Positions 1 through 9,146 of a DNA stretch of 64,000 nt are shown here, in pieces. Origin of the DNA: Polynucleobacter sp. AM-7D1 (GTDB taxonomy: Bacteria > Pseudomonadota > Gammaproteobacteria > Burkholderiales > Burkholderiaceae); assembly GCF_018688455.1 (NCBI RefSeq), contig NZ_CP061319.1, forward strand, positions 124,001 to 188,000. The letters are read 5' to 3'. Made by a program: the position numbers and the translations under genes. The stretch's first letter is position 1. Each line of letters begins with the position of its first letter. The notes below the pieces were generated by a model. That model was not told the DNA's origin. It did no database searches and saw only the letters and a program-made list of their open reading frames with translations.

Positions 1-723
1 AGTCCAGCTAATAGGGGTTTCATGGTGCTCTACCAGCCATTCATTAGCTTTAGTGAAATGCCCGCAACTTACCTTTGCGCCAGGCTGTAGAAATGGCTGA
101 TCTGTTTTGTAGACCCCCAGTCCAGAAGGGTGGGAGGATTGCAGAATCGATTGGTTTGGGGCGGTCTCAATCAGGGGCAACTTAGATTGAGCATGCCCAC
201 CCCAAAGCATCCAGACTAGATATGGCTTTTGGAGCGCTAAATTCTCGATAAGTCGATCAATAAGGGATTTCCACCCAAGATTAACATGGCTGCCCGCTTC
301 ACCCAATCTCACGCTAAGAGCCGTATTGAGGAGTAGCACTCCTTGCTCAGCCCACCCGTGGAGATCTCCATTGGGAATAGCACCAAAACCCTCGAGCGCC
401 AGGGCTTTACTGATATTGCGTAAGGAGCTTGGAAATTGCCTGGAATTGATCGGAATATTGGCGGGAATCGAAAAAGCCAAGCCCTGGGCCAGTCCAGGGG
501 AGTGATACGGATCCTGCCCCAAGACGACGACCTTGACCTGAGTAAGCGGGGTTAATGTCAGCGCTTTAAAAAAATTCTGGGGCTCAGGGCAAATTTTTTC
601 TGCATCTTTATTTAGTTCAGACCGCAGATTGGTCTGCAGCATTTGCCACTCTATGGACTCAAAATAATCCCCGAGTAGGGTACGCCAGTCCTCTGGAATG
701 TCAGCCGCAGAAAACGAATGCAT
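1..723 (-). CDS. ung: Uracil-DNA glycosylase, C-terminal end cut by window edge
   Basis: Family 1 uracil-DNA glycosylase removes uracil from DNA to start base-excision repair. About 241 codons are visible from the ATG at 723-721, and the frame is still open at base 1, so only the last few residues are missing. The catalytic water-activating motif GQDPYH lies at residues 69-74, and the active-site lid reads HPSGLG near residue 200, where the family usually has HPSPLS. The tail (TPISW) aligns with the end of the E. coli enzyme. The start codon overlaps the stop of the upstream M61 peptidase gene by one base (TAATG), so the two are probably co-transcribed. The family call is secure; the exact end is outside the window. 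Confidence 0.93.
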   Translation of the reverse strand, partial: MHSFSAADIPEDWRTLLGDYFESIEWQMLQTNLRSELNKDAEKICPEPQNFFKALTLTPLTQVKVVVLGQDPYHSPGLAQGLAFSIPANIPINSRQFPSSLRNISKALALEGFGAIPNGDLHGWAEQGVLLLNTALSVRLGEAGSHVNLGWKSLIDRLIENLALQKPYLVWMLWGGHAQSKLPLIETAPNQSILQSSHPSGLGVYKTDQPFLQPGAKVSCGHFTKANEWLVEHHETPISWT

Positions 724-2507
724 TACTCAGCAGGTGTCAGGGTGTATTGAGTTGGAATTTGATCATCCTCAAGAACGGTCATGCACTCATGCTCTAAATC
801 ATCTCGGTAAAAGCAAATCTGGATGACTTGCCCTGTGATCAAACTAGATAGCACCTTATCCCAGCGGGCGGCAGTAATGCGTTCACCGTTGATGCTGGCC
901 AATAGATCTCCAGGAGCTAGACCTGCTAATTGTGCAGCTCCACCATCAAGAATATGCGTCACCTTTAGCCAACCATTGCTATCACTATGACGCAATCCCA
1001 ATTGCAGTTTGATCTTCTCAAGCTTGGAATGGGTTTTCTGTTTAACCGAAATCGTTTTTGGATCAATCCATTTTTGAATTGGAATATCTTGAGCGCCAAA
1101 AATATAACGAGACTTAAATTCATTCCAGGTTTTGGAGAATTCTGTCCCAAGCAATTTCAATATCAAGTCATCCAAACCATCTTCAGCAATGCCATCTAGC
1201 GTGACTCCATGAGTTTGCCAGATGAGGCGCATTAAATCATCCAAGGATTGACGGTTGCCTGTAAATGCGCGGATCTTGAGATCTAAGCCTAGGGCGACCA
1301 AGGCGCCTTTGCCGTAATAACTTACGACCGCATTTGGTGTGTTTTCATCAGCTTGATAGTACTTAGTCCAAGCATCAAAAGAGCTATCTGCAAGGCTTTG
1401 CTTTAGTCTTCCTGGGCCACGCAAAATACCATTCCAATTATTCGCAACTAGCTTGAGGTAAGCCTTTAGATCAATACGTTTGCTGCGGAATAATTGCAAG
1501 TCATCGTAGTAGCTAGTAAAGCCCTCGAACAACCAGAGTAATCGAGTATGGTTTCTGCGATCGAGTTGATAGGGTTGGAATGCGTTAGGCTGAATGCGTT
1601 TGACTAGCCAGGCATGAAAATACTCATGACTACAGAGACCCAAAAACTCACGATAGGATACTTCATCTAAGGGGGTATTTACTTGAGGAATTTGATCTCG
1701 ACGACATAGTAGGGCAGTGCTATTACGATGCTCAAGTCCACCGTATCCAGAAAGAACGGCGTTAACTAAAAATAAATAATTCTGGAAGGGGGCTTTTTTA
1801 GTCTTGGGTTCAAAGAGGTTGATGGTGCAAGTACAGATAGCCTGAAGATCTGAGGCCAAGCGCTCAAGATCAACTTCATGAATACATCCTTGTATCGCCA
1901 TGCTGTGTGATACACCATTGGATTTCCAATGGGCAATCTGAAACTCACCCATGGCAATTGGATGATCAAGTAAGTCATCATAGTTTTTGGCGAGATAAAA
2001 GCCGTAACCTTGACTATCAACCTTGGCAGGCTGCAAGCCTGTCTGAACGGCCCATGAGTTTGCACAAGCATCTTTTGGTGGAATCAACACGAAAGCGCAG
2101 GGTAAAGATTCTTGACCTTTGACTGCCAAACATAAGCTGCTTGGATTAATAAACGCACGTTCAGAATCTAGATAGGCTGCGCGCACAGAAGAATCAAATG
2201 CATAAACGGTTGTGAGGATTTCTACTGCACCAGCCACTTTGGGCAAACGCCACTGATCATTGTCAATCCGTTCTAACGGTAGCGCTTCATTTGGGTTATC
2301 AAGTGCGAATGCTTCAATCGTTTCAATTTGCTTGCTAAAGTCCCGAATCAAATAGCTACCTGGAATCCAGGCGGGCATTTGCAGAATTTGTCCATTGGGT
2401 AATGGGTTTTCAATATGCAACTTCACATGAAAGCGGTGGCCATGTAGATCAGCTGCCCAAATGGTGTATTGAATTACAGGTAGATCAGAGTTATTTAATT
2501 TGCTCAT
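723..2507 (-). CDS. M61 family metallopeptidase with PDZ domain
   Basis: Predicted zinc aminopeptidase/endopeptidase of the M61 (glycyl aminopeptidase-like) family, 594 residues. An N-terminal beta-rich domain is followed by the zinc site HEYFH at 294-298, the family-typical KRIQP just after it, and the third ligand Glu in LFEGFTSYY near 328. A PDZ domain covers roughly 490-570 (GLAPGDLLASING). There is no signal peptide, so a cytoplasmic location is inferred. The stop overlaps the ung start by one base; the DsbC-like gene ends about 10 bases upstream of the start. Physiological substrate is unknown; many genomes annotate this family only as a peptidase with PDZ domain. Confidence 0.88.
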   Translation of the reverse strand: MSKLNNSDLPVIQYTIWAADLHGHRFHVKLHIENPLPNGQILQMPAWIPGSYLIRDFSKQIETIEAFALDNPNEALPLERIDNDQWRLPKVAGAVEILTTVYAFDSSVRAAYLDSERAFINPSSLCLAVKGQESLPCAFVLIPPKDACANSWAVQTGLQPAKVDSQGYGFYLAKNYDDLLDHPIAMGEFQIAHWKSNGVSHSMAIQGCIHEVDLERLASDLQAICTCTINLFEPKTKKAPFQNYLFLVNAVLSGYGGLEHRNSTALLCRRDQIPQVNTPLDEVSYREFLGLCSHEYFHAWLVKRIQPNAFQPYQLDRRNHTRLLWLFEGFTSYYDDLQLFRSKRIDLKAYLKLVANNWNGILRGPGRLKQSLADSSFDAWTKYYQADENTPNAVVSYYGKGALVALGLDLKIRAFTGNRQSLDDLMRLIWQTHGVTLDGIAEDGLDDLILKLLGTEFSKTWNEFKSRYIFGAQDIPIQKWIDPKTISVKQKTHSKLEKIKLQLGLRHSDSNGWLKVTHILDGGAAQLAGLAPGDLLASINGERITAARWDKVLSSLITGQVIQICFYRDDLEHECMTVLEDDQIPTQYTLTPAE

Positions 2508-2516
2508 CAGTATTGC

Positions 2517-3236
2517 CTACAACTTAAGACTGCTAAATTTCTTTTCAATATCGGTAATTTGAACAGCACCTGGGAAGCGACTTCCATCAGTAAAGAAAAT
2601 AGTTGGGGTCCCTGTTATTCCATAGGTTTTGGCAAAGGCCATATTCTTATCTAAAGGAGTGGCACAGTCGCTTTTGCCGCTGGGCGCAACACCATTAATC
2701 ATCCAATCAACATAAGCTTTCTGGGGGTCAGCAGCGCACCAAATTTGTTTAGATTTCTGTGCAGAGTCGGCTGACAGAATTGGAATTAAGTAAGTGTAGA
2801 TAGTCACGTTATCTAGTTGCTGCAACGATTTATCCAAACGCTTGCAGTAGCCGCAATTTGGATCGGAGAAAATGGCCAGCTGCCTACTGCCATTACCACG
2901 CACTACTTTTAATGCATTTGCTGGATTGAGCTCAGACCACTTAATGCGATTCAGATCTGCTTGCTTTTGTTCGGTAATATTTTTTCCTGTGGCTATCTCA
3001 ATGATTTCACCCTGGATTAAGTATTTGCTGTTTGCATCGGTATAAAACACATCATTTCCAACCAAGACCTCATATATTCCCGGAATGGGTGATTGAGAGA
3101 CGCCTTTGATTTTCGTGTTTGGGCCAATCTTTTTTTGTAACTCAGATCGGACTTGTTGCTCTGATTGTGCGTTGACTACTCCCGCTAAAAAAGTAAGAGA
3201 GCAAACTAAGGCAATAGTAGAAAATAATTTATTCAA
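2517..3236 (-). CDS. dsbC: DsbC-like periplasmic thiol:disulfide interchange protein
   Basis: Thioredoxin-fold disulfide isomerase/reductase exported to the periplasm. The redox motif CGYC falls at about residues 128-131 in the context DPNCGYCKRL, with a second cysteine pair further on and a cis-proline loop GTPTIFF near the C-terminus; the N-terminal third resembles the DsbC dimerisation domain. I chose the TTG at 3236-3234 rather than the ATG at 3263: it has GGAG upstream at a workable distance, overlaps the upstream UbiH-like stop (TTGAATAA), and gives a clean signal peptide beginning [11 protein letters not shown] and ending near VVNA. The ATG at 3263 would put nine odd residues before that peptide. 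DsbC versus DsbG is not settled. Confidence 0.85.
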   Translation of the reverse strand: MNKLFSTIALVCSLTFLAGVVNAQSEQQVRSELQKKIGPNTKIKGVSQSPIPGIYEVLVGNDVFYTDANSKYLIQGEIIEIATGKNITEQKQADLNRIKWSELNPANALKVVRGNGSRQLAIFSDPNCGYCKRLDKSLQQLDNVTIYTYLIPILSADSAQKSKQIWCAADPQKAYVDWMINGVAPSGKSDCATPLDKNMAFAKTYGITGTPTIFFTDGSRFPGAVQITDIEKKFSSLKL

Positions 3237-4503
3237 AATCAGTATCTCCAAGAGCGCGTTCAATAAGGCGCCGTTTAATAAAGTGACTACGATTGACCAT
3301 ACCCAGTCCCCAATTGCGTAATTGCTTTTCAGTGCTGCTACTTGCTGAAAATAGCTTCTTCAGTTTGTCTGTCACCCAGAGCAGAGCGCTGGTATCGCCT
3401 TGACGTTGGCGCTCGTAGCGACGCAATAAAACTCTATCGTTTGGTAGTCGGAAGGATTCGCGTTGACTCAAGATGTGGAGCAGGGTTGCCACATCCCTTA
3501 ATCCCAGGTTCAAGCCTTGACCAGCCAGGGGATGCATCACATGGGCAGCATCACCAATCAGCACAACCTTAGGATTTTCATCTGGGCCAATAAATCGACT
3601 TGCCCGAATTCTTTTAAGTGGAAAGGCAGCTGGCGTTGAATTAAGACTAAGAGCCCCAAGTTGAGCAAGAATTGCTCCGTGAGCAATTGAAGCAAACCGA
3701 TCATTCCATGCTGCTTGATCTAGCTTTAAAAGGTCAGCGGCATTTTCTGGCGAAGTTGACCATACCATTGAGGCTTGCTTATTTGGTAAAGGCAGCATAG
3801 CCACAATATCGCCCCCAGGTAAAAACCACTGATAGGCAGTTTCGAGATGCGCGTTACTGCAAGTCCAATTAGCCACCACAGCGCTTTGTGAGTAGCTTTC
3901 TTCTTTTATAGAAATGCCCAGCCCAGTGCGAATTGGTGATTTAGCTCCATCAGCCGCAATGATGAGTTGAGCACGTAAGGCAGATCCATTTGTGATGTGA
4001 AGTGTTGCCCCATCGGAATCTACTTCAATACTTTCGACTGCATCGCTGATGCGCTCTAATTTATTTTGGAAGCGTGAGGCTTGATCTAGAGTGTGCTCGA
4101 TCACATTCGATTCGCCAATCCAGGCTAATTGGGGTGTACCAGCCTCAAAAGCGGATAGGTGCAGTTGATCCTGTTTTTCTCCGCGATCGCCAAAAATCCG
4201 CATATCTCGAACGGGTTGCATGCGGCTGTGATCAATCGCATCCCAAATCTGTAGATGGGCAAGTAATTTTTGGGTACTGGGAGAAAAGGCGTAAATACGT
4301 TGCCCCCATTGATTACCCTGGGGTGTGGGAACCGCTTGCCCCAGGTCGGGGGCAATTTGAATGGTTTGAAATCCAAGCTGGGCTAGACCCAATGCGCAGG
4401 CCTTGCCTGCTATGCCTCCACCTACCACGACGACATCAACCCCCCGGATTTGGGAGGTATTTTTAGGCAACTTAGCGGAGGAATTTTGTTGAACTTCTGA
4501 CAT
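3229..4503 (-). CDS. UbiH/UbiF/VisC family FAD-dependent monooxygenase
   Basis: Class A flavoprotein hydroxylase, 424 residues, of the family that hydroxylates the ubiquinone ring. The Rossmann FAD-binding motif GGGIAG is at residues 28-33 after an unusually long polar N-terminus, and the second FAD signature [16 protein letters not shown] lies near residue 315. The UbiH/UbiF/UbiI paralogues cannot be separated from sequence alone, so no symbol is given. Other ubiquinone genes in the window are coq7 (19533) and ispB (56847), which fits aerobic quinone synthesis. It lies upstream of and overlaps the DsbC-like gene and is divergent from ychF, with only about 40 bases between the two starts. Confidence 0.87.
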   Translation of the reverse strand: MSEVQQNSSAKLPKNTSQIRGVDVVVVGGGIAGKACALGLAQLGFQTIQIAPDLGQAVPTPQGNQWGQRIYAFSPSTQKLLAHLQIWDAIDHSRMQPVRDMRIFGDRGEKQDQLHLSAFEAGTPQLAWIGESNVIEHTLDQASRFQNKLERISDAVESIEVDSDGATLHITNGSALRAQLIIAADGAKSPIRTGLGISIKEESYSQSAVVANWTCSNAHLETAYQWFLPGGDIVAMLPLPNKQASMVWSTSPENAADLLKLDQAAWNDRFASIAHGAILAQLGALSLNSTPAAFPLKRIRASRFIGPDENPKVVLIGDAAHVMHPLAGQGLNLGLRDVATLLHILSQRESFRLPNDRVLLRRYERQRQGDTSALLWVTDKLKKLFSASSSTEKQLRNWGLGMVNRSHFIKRRLIERALGDTDFE

Positions 4504-4530
4504 ATCTCGATGATATCGAAACTAGCCCTT

Positions 4531-4536
4531 TACAAT
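4531..4536 (+). promoter_or_regulatory. Possible -10 element of the ychF promoter
   Basis: TACAAT matches the sigma70 -10 consensus at five of six positions. Its distance to the ychF ATG (4543) would place transcription start at or within a base or two of the start codon. No good -35 hexamer is found at 16-18 bases upstream, so the call rests on the -10 and the absence of a ribosome-binding site. Confidence 0.35.
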
Positions 4537-4542
4537 ACGGCT

Positions 4543-5637
4543 ATGTCTTTGAAATGTGGCATCGTCGGCCTGCCTAACGTCGGCAAATCTACCCTCTTTA
4601 ACGCGCTTACCAAAGCTGGAATCGCGGCGGAAAACTATCCTTTCTGCACGATCGAGCCTAATGTGGGTGTGGTTGAGGTTCCTGACCCCCGTCTTGCCGC
4701 TTTGGCTGAGATCGTCAAGCCTGAGCGCATCCTGCCTGCTGCTGTCGAATTTGTCGATATTGCAGGTTTGGTGGCTGGAGCCTCTAAGGGTGAGGGCCTG
4801 GGAAACCAATTCCTGGCCAACATCCGTGAAACAGACGCAATCACCCATGTGGTCCGTTGTTTTGAGGATGCCAACGTGATCCACGTGGCTGGCAAGATTG
4901 ACCCGATCTCCGATATCGCAGTGATCGACACTGAGCTAGCCTTATCCGACTTAACAACCGTTGAAAAAACCCTTCAACGCTCCAGTAAAGCTGCTAAGTC
5001 AGGGAATGACAAAGAGGCGGCAGCTCTCGTGGCTGTACTGACTAAGGTGCAAGCCCATTTAGATCAAGCTCAGCCTGTCCGCAGCTTGAAACTGACTGAC
5101 GAAGAAAATTTGCTTTTAAAGCCACTGTGCTTAATTACCGCAAAGCCAGCAATGTATATCGCTAACGTCAAAGAAGACGGCTTTGACAATAATCCGCATT
5201 TAGAGGCAGTGATTCAGCATGCAGCTAAAGAGGGTGCGCCAGTGGTTGCAGTGTGTGCCGCAATCGAAGCCGAGATCGCTGATTTAGATGACGCTGACAA
5301 AGCTGAGTTCTTGGCAGACCTCGGTATGGAAGAGTCTGGATTGGATCGCGTGATTCGTGCAGGCTATAAGTTATTGGGCCTGCAGACCTACTTTACAGCT
5401 GGTGTTAAAGAAGTTCGCGCCTGGACAATTCATCAAGGTGATACTGCCCCACAGGCTGCCGGAGTGATTCATACAGATTTTGAGCGCGGCTTTATTCGTG
5501 CACAAACCATTGCTTTTGAGGACTTTATTCAATTCAAGGGTGAGTCTGGTGCCAAGGAAGCTGGAAAGATGCGTGCCGAGGGTAAGGAGTATGTTGTTAA
5601 AGATGGTGATGTTTTGAACTTCCTCTTTAACGTTTAA
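4543..5637 (+). CDS. ychF: Ribosome-binding ATPase YchF (Obg-family P-loop protein)
   Basis: Universally conserved P-loop protein of the Obg family that binds ATP and ribosomes and affects stress responses. The P-loop GLPNVGKST is at residues 9-17, switch-like [16 protein letters not shown] follows, and the C-terminal TGS domain ends in [11 protein letters not shown]. The ATG at 4543 gives 364 residues, matching the usual length of about 363; an upstream in-frame ATG at 4510 would add eleven unsupported residues. A TACAAT -10-like hexamer sits at 4531-4536, only six bases before the ATG, and no Shine-Dalgarno is visible, so a leaderless message is possible. A strong terminator follows at 5661. 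Confidence 0.95.
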   Translation: MSLKCGIVGLPNVGKSTLFNALTKAGIAAENYPFCTIEPNVGVVEVPDPRLAALAEIVKPERILPAAVEFVDIAGLVAGASKGEGLGNQFLANIRETDAITHVVRCFEDANVIHVAGKIDPISDIAVIDTELALSDLTTVEKTLQRSSKAAKSGNDKEAAALVAVLTKVQAHLDQAQPVRSLKLTDEENLLLKPLCLITAKPAMYIANVKEDGFDNNPHLEAVIQHAAKEGAPVVAVCAAIEAEIADLDDADKAEFLADLGMEESGLDRVIRAGYKLLGLQTYFTAGVKEVRAWTIHQGDTAPQAAGVIHTDFERGFIRAQTIAFEDFIQFKGESGAKEAGKMRAEGKEYVVKDGDVLNFLFNV

Positions 5638-5660
5638 AAACAGTGCCTCTAAATGTAAAA

Positions 5661-5686
5661 AGCCCTTAGTGATAAGGGCTTTTTTA
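5661..5686 (+). terminator. Bidirectional rho-independent terminator between ychF and the winged-helix gene
   Basis: The inverted repeat AGCCCTTA (5661-5668), loop GTGA, TAAGGGCT (5673-5680) is followed by a T-run on the plus strand and preceded by an A-run that gives a T-run on the minus strand. It can therefore end both ychF and the convergent gene at 5703. Confidence 0.9.
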
Positions 5687-5702
5687 TATTCTTGGGCTTG
5701 AA

Positions 5703-6053
5703 TTAGCTTTCTTTAACAGCCCTTGCAAGGCACTTGGAAATTTCTTCATAGCGCTTGATGGCAATCTTGCTAGGAACTACTTCTTTTTTGCGTCCATCTT
5801 CATTCGCAGCCATCTTGATATAGCCCATAGCGCTGAGATTCTTGAGTCGCCCATGAAGCGTTGCTTGGGAGCCTAGCTCGGATAGGGAAATCAGGTCTCC
5901 CACCAAAATGGGCTTCTTGGCATCAAAGCTCAAAATAATTTTGTCGAGTAGACCTTCTTCAATTGAGTCGAGCTTTTTCCCAGGGTTGATGCGGTCAAGG
6001 ACATCAATCAGGTTTAAAAATCGAATGTAGCAAGAAGATTTAACAGTGGACAT
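5703..6053 (-). CDS. Small winged-helix DNA-binding protein (MarR-like), role unknown
   Basis: A 116-residue protein whose middle part (about 35-105) reads as a winged helix: a helix-rich stretch with SLSELGSQATLHGRLKNL as the likely recognition region, then MGYIKMA and DGRKKEVVPS as the wing hairpin. The short length and lack of a ligand domain fit a minimal transcription factor of MarR/ArsR-like type. It is transcribed away from the MASE1-like membrane protein gene at 6156 with about 100 bases between, so regulation of that neighbour or of itself is possible but unproven. Target unknown. Confidence 0.65.
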   Translation of the reverse strand: MSTVKSSCYIRFLNLIDVLDRINPGKKLDSIEEGLLDKIILSFDAKKPILVGDLISLSELGSQATLHGRLKNLSAMGYIKMAANEDGRKKEVVPSKIAIKRYEEISKCLARAVKES

Positions 6054-6155
6054 ATTTTTGTATCAATGGTGTTTAAGTCTATTGGCTTTAGGGTTAATCT
6101 TAGTATATTCCCTAATGCTTGGCTGGTAGTATGAACCGATATTTCACTAATAGCC

Positions 6156-6722
6156 ATGCTGACAGTCATGAAAAGAATATTCTCGGAATCGACTACAGGC
6201 TTCCTGGTTAGCATTTTCTCTTATTCAGCCCTGTTTTATTTGAATGATTGGCTTACAAGTCATCTCGCTTATGGCCTGGGTGTAAATTGGATTTATCTTC
6301 CTGCTGGCTTACGTTTATTTCTGACGCTCATTTTTGGTTTACCAGGCGCCATTGGAATTGCACTCGCATCTTTCATGATTTGTTATTTTGGGCAATTTCC
6401 ACCAGAGCTCATCACCTGCATCGGCATTGGATTGATATCTGGATTTGCGCCTTATTTAGCAAGAGTTTTTGTATTAAGGAATGTCAATATCTTGCCTGAC
6501 TTGAGTAACCTGACCATACAGAACTTAGTGGTCTGCATCTTGATTTTCGCAGCTCTCAGTGCGGGTCTACATCAATGGTGGTTTGCGCTCAGAGGGCTTG
6601 ATGAGGCTGGAAGCCTTAATCACTTCTTGGTAATGATGATTGGGGATGTTTTGGGAACAGTGCTGCTAATTGGCCTTATTAAATATGGCCTTGATCTACT
6701 TAAGGGCTTTAGGCTTGCTTAG
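6156..6722 (+). CDS. Small integral membrane protein resembling a MASE1 sensory domain
   Basis: 188 residues with about five or six hydrophobic segments (near residues 15-30, 45-80, 85-110, 125-145 and 155-180). The second segment ([17 protein letters not shown]) and the final [11 protein letters not shown] resemble the MASE1 membrane sensor domain, but no GGDEF, kinase or other output domain follows, so it would be a stand-alone sensor-like module. An alternative ATG at 6168 (MKRIFSES) is equally plausible; no strong ribosome-binding site marks either. The stop overlaps the convergent trpC stop by four bases (TTAG). It may be functionally linked to the divergent winged-helix gene. Function unknown. 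Confidence 0.6.
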   Translation: MLTVMKRIFSESTTGFLVSIFSYSALFYLNDWLTSHLAYGLGVNWIYLPAGLRLFLTLIFGLPGAIGIALASFMICYFGQFPPELITCIGIGLISGFAPYLARVFVLRNVNILPDLSNLTIQNLVVCILIFAALSAGLHQWWFALRGLDEAGSLNHFLVMMIGDVLGTVLLIGLIKYGLDLLKGFRLA

Positions 6723-7522
6723 TTAAATAGTTCGCTTAAAGCTGCGCCTGGATCATTTGCGCGCATGAAGGCTTCGCCGACCAAAAATGCGTTGACATGG
6801 TGATCGCGCATTAGCTGGACATCTGCTCGGCTCATGATTCCGGATTCAGTAACCAATGTTTTACCTGTTGGCACCATTGATAGTAAGGATAGGGTGGTTT
6901 GCAGGGTAACTTCAAAAGTCTTCAAGTTACGATTATTAATGCCGAGCAATCGGGTTTTCAATTCGAGGGCTTGCTCTAGTTCAGGTGCGTTATGTACCTC
7001 AACAAGCACATCTAGGCCCAGCTCATGTGCACAAGCTTCCAACTCTTTCATTTGATTGAGTTCAAGGCAGGCCACGATCAATAAAATCGCATCAGCACCA
7101 ATCGCTCTTGCTTCGTAGACTTGGTATGGATCAATCGTAAAGTCTTTACGTAATACAGGAATACCGCATGCAGCTCTTGCTGCTTGAAGATAATCATTAG
7201 AGCCTTGGAAATAATCTTTATCTGTGAGAACGGATAGGCAGGCTGCACCATTGTTTTCATAGGACTGAGCAATCTCAGCAGGTTGAAAATTTTCGCGCAA
7301 GATTCCTTTGCTAGGACTCGCCTTCTTAATTTCAGTAATCACACCCGCTTTGCCTGCCGCAATCTTATTTTCGATAGATTGAATAAAGCCGCGTGGTTTT
7401 AAAAGAGCATCACGATTATTTTCTTCGGCCTGATCGCGTTGATTGCCTAAAGAGATTTTTTTTGAATCGGCAGCTACCTCAATCTTCTTGGTGGCAACAA
7501 TTTTGTCGAGGATATCGCTCAT
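6719..7522 (-). CDS. trpC: Indole-3-glycerol phosphate synthase
   Basis: TrpC closes the indole ring of CdRP in tryptophan synthesis. It is a 267-residue single-domain TIM barrel, not fused to TrpF. Family motifs are visible: [13 protein letters not shown] near 64-76 (catalytic Lys), [34 protein letters not shown] and VTESGIMSR. It is the last gene of the rpe-trpE-trpG-trpD-trpC operon, 11 bases after trpD. Its stop overlaps the convergent membrane-protein gene stop. Confidence 0.96.
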   Translation of the reverse strand: MSDILDKIVATKKIEVAADSKKISLGNQRDQAEENNRDALLKPRGFIQSIENKIAAGKAGVITEIKKASPSKGILRENFQPAEIAQSYENNGAACLSVLTDKDYFQGSNDYLQAARAACGIPVLRKDFTIDPYQVYEARAIGADAILLIVACLELNQMKELEACAHELGLDVLVEVHNAPELEQALELKTRLLGINNRNLKTFEVTLQTTLSLLSMVPTGKTLVTESGIMSRADVQLMRDHHVNAFLVGEAFMRANDPGAALSELFN

Positions 7523-7533
7523 GAAGATCTTAA

Positions 7534-8556
7534 TTAGTTTTGGGTTGCGGCTACAAATTGGTCCAGCTTATGGCGGGCAGCGCCAGATGCAATAGCTGCT
7601 TGGGCCATCTGAATGCCACTAGCAATGCTTGGGGCTACATCCGCTACATACAGCACTGCTCCAGCGTTGAGACAAACAATGTCGCTCGCTGGGCCAGGAG
7701 TTTTATTGAGTACATCTAAAACAATGGCCTTAGACTCTTCAGCATCAGCCACCTTAAAGCCATTAGTCAGCGCAGTGTTCAAACCAAAGTCTTTTGGATG
7801 AATCTCATATTCACGAACCTGGCCATCTTTGAGTTCACCCACGAGCGTAGGACCTTCTAAAGAAATCTCATCTAAACCATCGCGTCCATAGACGACGAGT
7901 GCATGGTCCATACCCATGGCTTGCAATACACGTGCTTGGATGCCGACTAAGTCAGCATGAAAGACACCCATCAGAATACGCTTGGCATCTGCCGGGTTCG
8001 TGAGTGGACCTAGGATATTGAATATCGTGCGCACACCCAAATCTTTACGAATCGGTACGACGTTTTTCATTGCGGGGTGATGATTCGGAGCAAACATAAA
8101 TCCAGCTCCTACTTCTGAAATACATTTCGCTACTTGTTCTGGGGAAAGCGATAGCTTCACGCCTAGCGACTCCAAAATATCTGCACTGCCAGATTTGCTG
8201 CTGACGCTGCGATTGCCGTGCTTAGCAATTTTGGCTCCGGCAGCTGCCGCCACAAACATGGCAGCAGTAGAAATGTTGAAGGTGTGAGCTCCGTCGCCAC
8301 CAGTGCCCACCACATCCACTAAATTTTTTCTATCCTCAACAATTACTGGGGTGGCAAATTCCCGCATGACTTGAGCAGCTGCGGCAATTTCACCAACGGT
8401 CTCTTTCTTGGTGCGTAGGGCAACGAGCAGTCCTGCAACTAAAGTTGGCGGCATCTCACCACTCATAATCAGACGCATCATGGCAGTCATCTCATCATGA
8501 AAGAGCTCGCGATGTTCAATGCAACGTTGCAATGCTTGCTGAGGAGTAATAGACAT
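7534..8556 (-). CDS. trpD: Anthranilate phosphoribosyltransferase
   Basis: TrpD transfers phosphoribosyl from PRPP to anthranilate. 340 residues, the usual length for a stand-alone TrpD. The PRPP-binding glycine loop [14 protein letters not shown] is at about 85-98, [15 protein letters not shown] follows, and GPLTNPA is further on. It lies between trpG (23 bases upstream) and trpC in the tryptophan operon and shows no fusion to TrpG. Confidence 0.97.
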   Translation of the reverse strand: MSITPQQALQRCIEHRELFHDEMTAMMRLIMSGEMPPTLVAGLLVALRTKKETVGEIAAAAQVMREFATPVIVEDRKNLVDVVGTGGDGAHTFNISTAAMFVAAAAGAKIAKHGNRSVSSKSGSADILESLGVKLSLSPEQVAKCISEVGAGFMFAPNHHPAMKNVVPIRKDLGVRTIFNILGPLTNPADAKRILMGVFHADLVGIQARVLQAMGMDHALVVYGRDGLDEISLEGPTLVGELKDGQVREYEIHPKDFGLNTALTNGFKVADAEESKAIVLDVLNKTPGPASDIVCLNAGAVLYVADVAPSIASGIQMAQAAIASGAARHKLDQFVAATQN

Positions 8557-8579
8557 AGAGCTTCTTAGAATACTTTTGG

Positions 8580-9146
8580 TTATTTTGCTTGGAGAAAATT
8601 CTTCAGCAGCGCATGGCCATGCTCAGAAAGAATGGACTCAGGATGAAATTGCACGCCTTCTACTGCAAGTTCCTTGTGGCGCACACCCATGATCTCGCCA
8701 TCGGATGAGGTGGCTGTTATTTCAAGCATTGCTGGCAGCATACTCTTTTCAATAGCCAATGAGTGATAACGCGTCACCTTAAATGGGTTTGGTAAGTCTT
8801 TGAAAACGCCAACACCAGTGTGATGAATATCATCTGTTTTGCCATGCATTACTTTTTGGGCGCGAATAATCTTGCCGCCGAATGCTTCACCAATCGCTTG
8901 GTGTCCAAGGCAGACTCCCAAAATCGGAATTTGTCCAGCATAGCGTTGAATCGTCGCTACAGAAATTCCCGCTTCAGCTGGACTGCATGGCCCAGGTGAA
9001 ATGCAAATACGCGCAGGATTAATTTTGGCAATCTCTTCAACCGAAATTTCATCATTACGAAAAACTTTTACTTCTTCACCTAGTTCTGCAAAATACTGAA
9101 CGAGGTTATAGGTAAATGAATCGTAGTTATCAATCATGAGGAGCAT
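8580..9146 (-). CDS. trpG: Anthranilate synthase glutamine amidotransferase subunit
   Basis: Supplies ammonia from glutamine to TrpE. 188 residues, class I amidotransferase: [10 protein letters not shown] at the N-terminus, the nucleophile Cys in [11 protein letters not shown] near 79, and the His/Glu pair in [14 protein letters not shown]. The ATG at 9146 is preceded by AGGAGG five bases away, which favours it over the internal ATG at 9137. It overlaps the end of trpE by 17 bases. The same protein may serve p-aminobenzoate synthase (PabA role), as is common in bacteria with one such subunit. Confidence 0.95.
   Translation of the reverse strand: MLLMIDNYDSFTYNLVQYFAELGEEVKVFRNDEISVEEIAKINPARICISPGPCSPAEAGISVATIQRYAGQIPILGVCLGHQAIGEAFGGKIIRAQKVMHGKTDDIHHTGVGVFKDLPNPFKVTRYHSLAIEKSMLPAMLEITATSSDGEIMGVRHKELAVEGVQFHPESILSEHGHALLKNFLQAK

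Noticed and set aside
4510..4542. Longer YchF start at ATG 4510
   Set aside because: Adds eleven residues not seen in the family; ATG 4543 gives the standard length.
6014..6214. Minus-strand 66-codon ORF over the 6054-6155 gap
   Set aside because: No domain, no ribosome-binding site, overlaps both flanking genes and the divergent promoter region; looks like chance.
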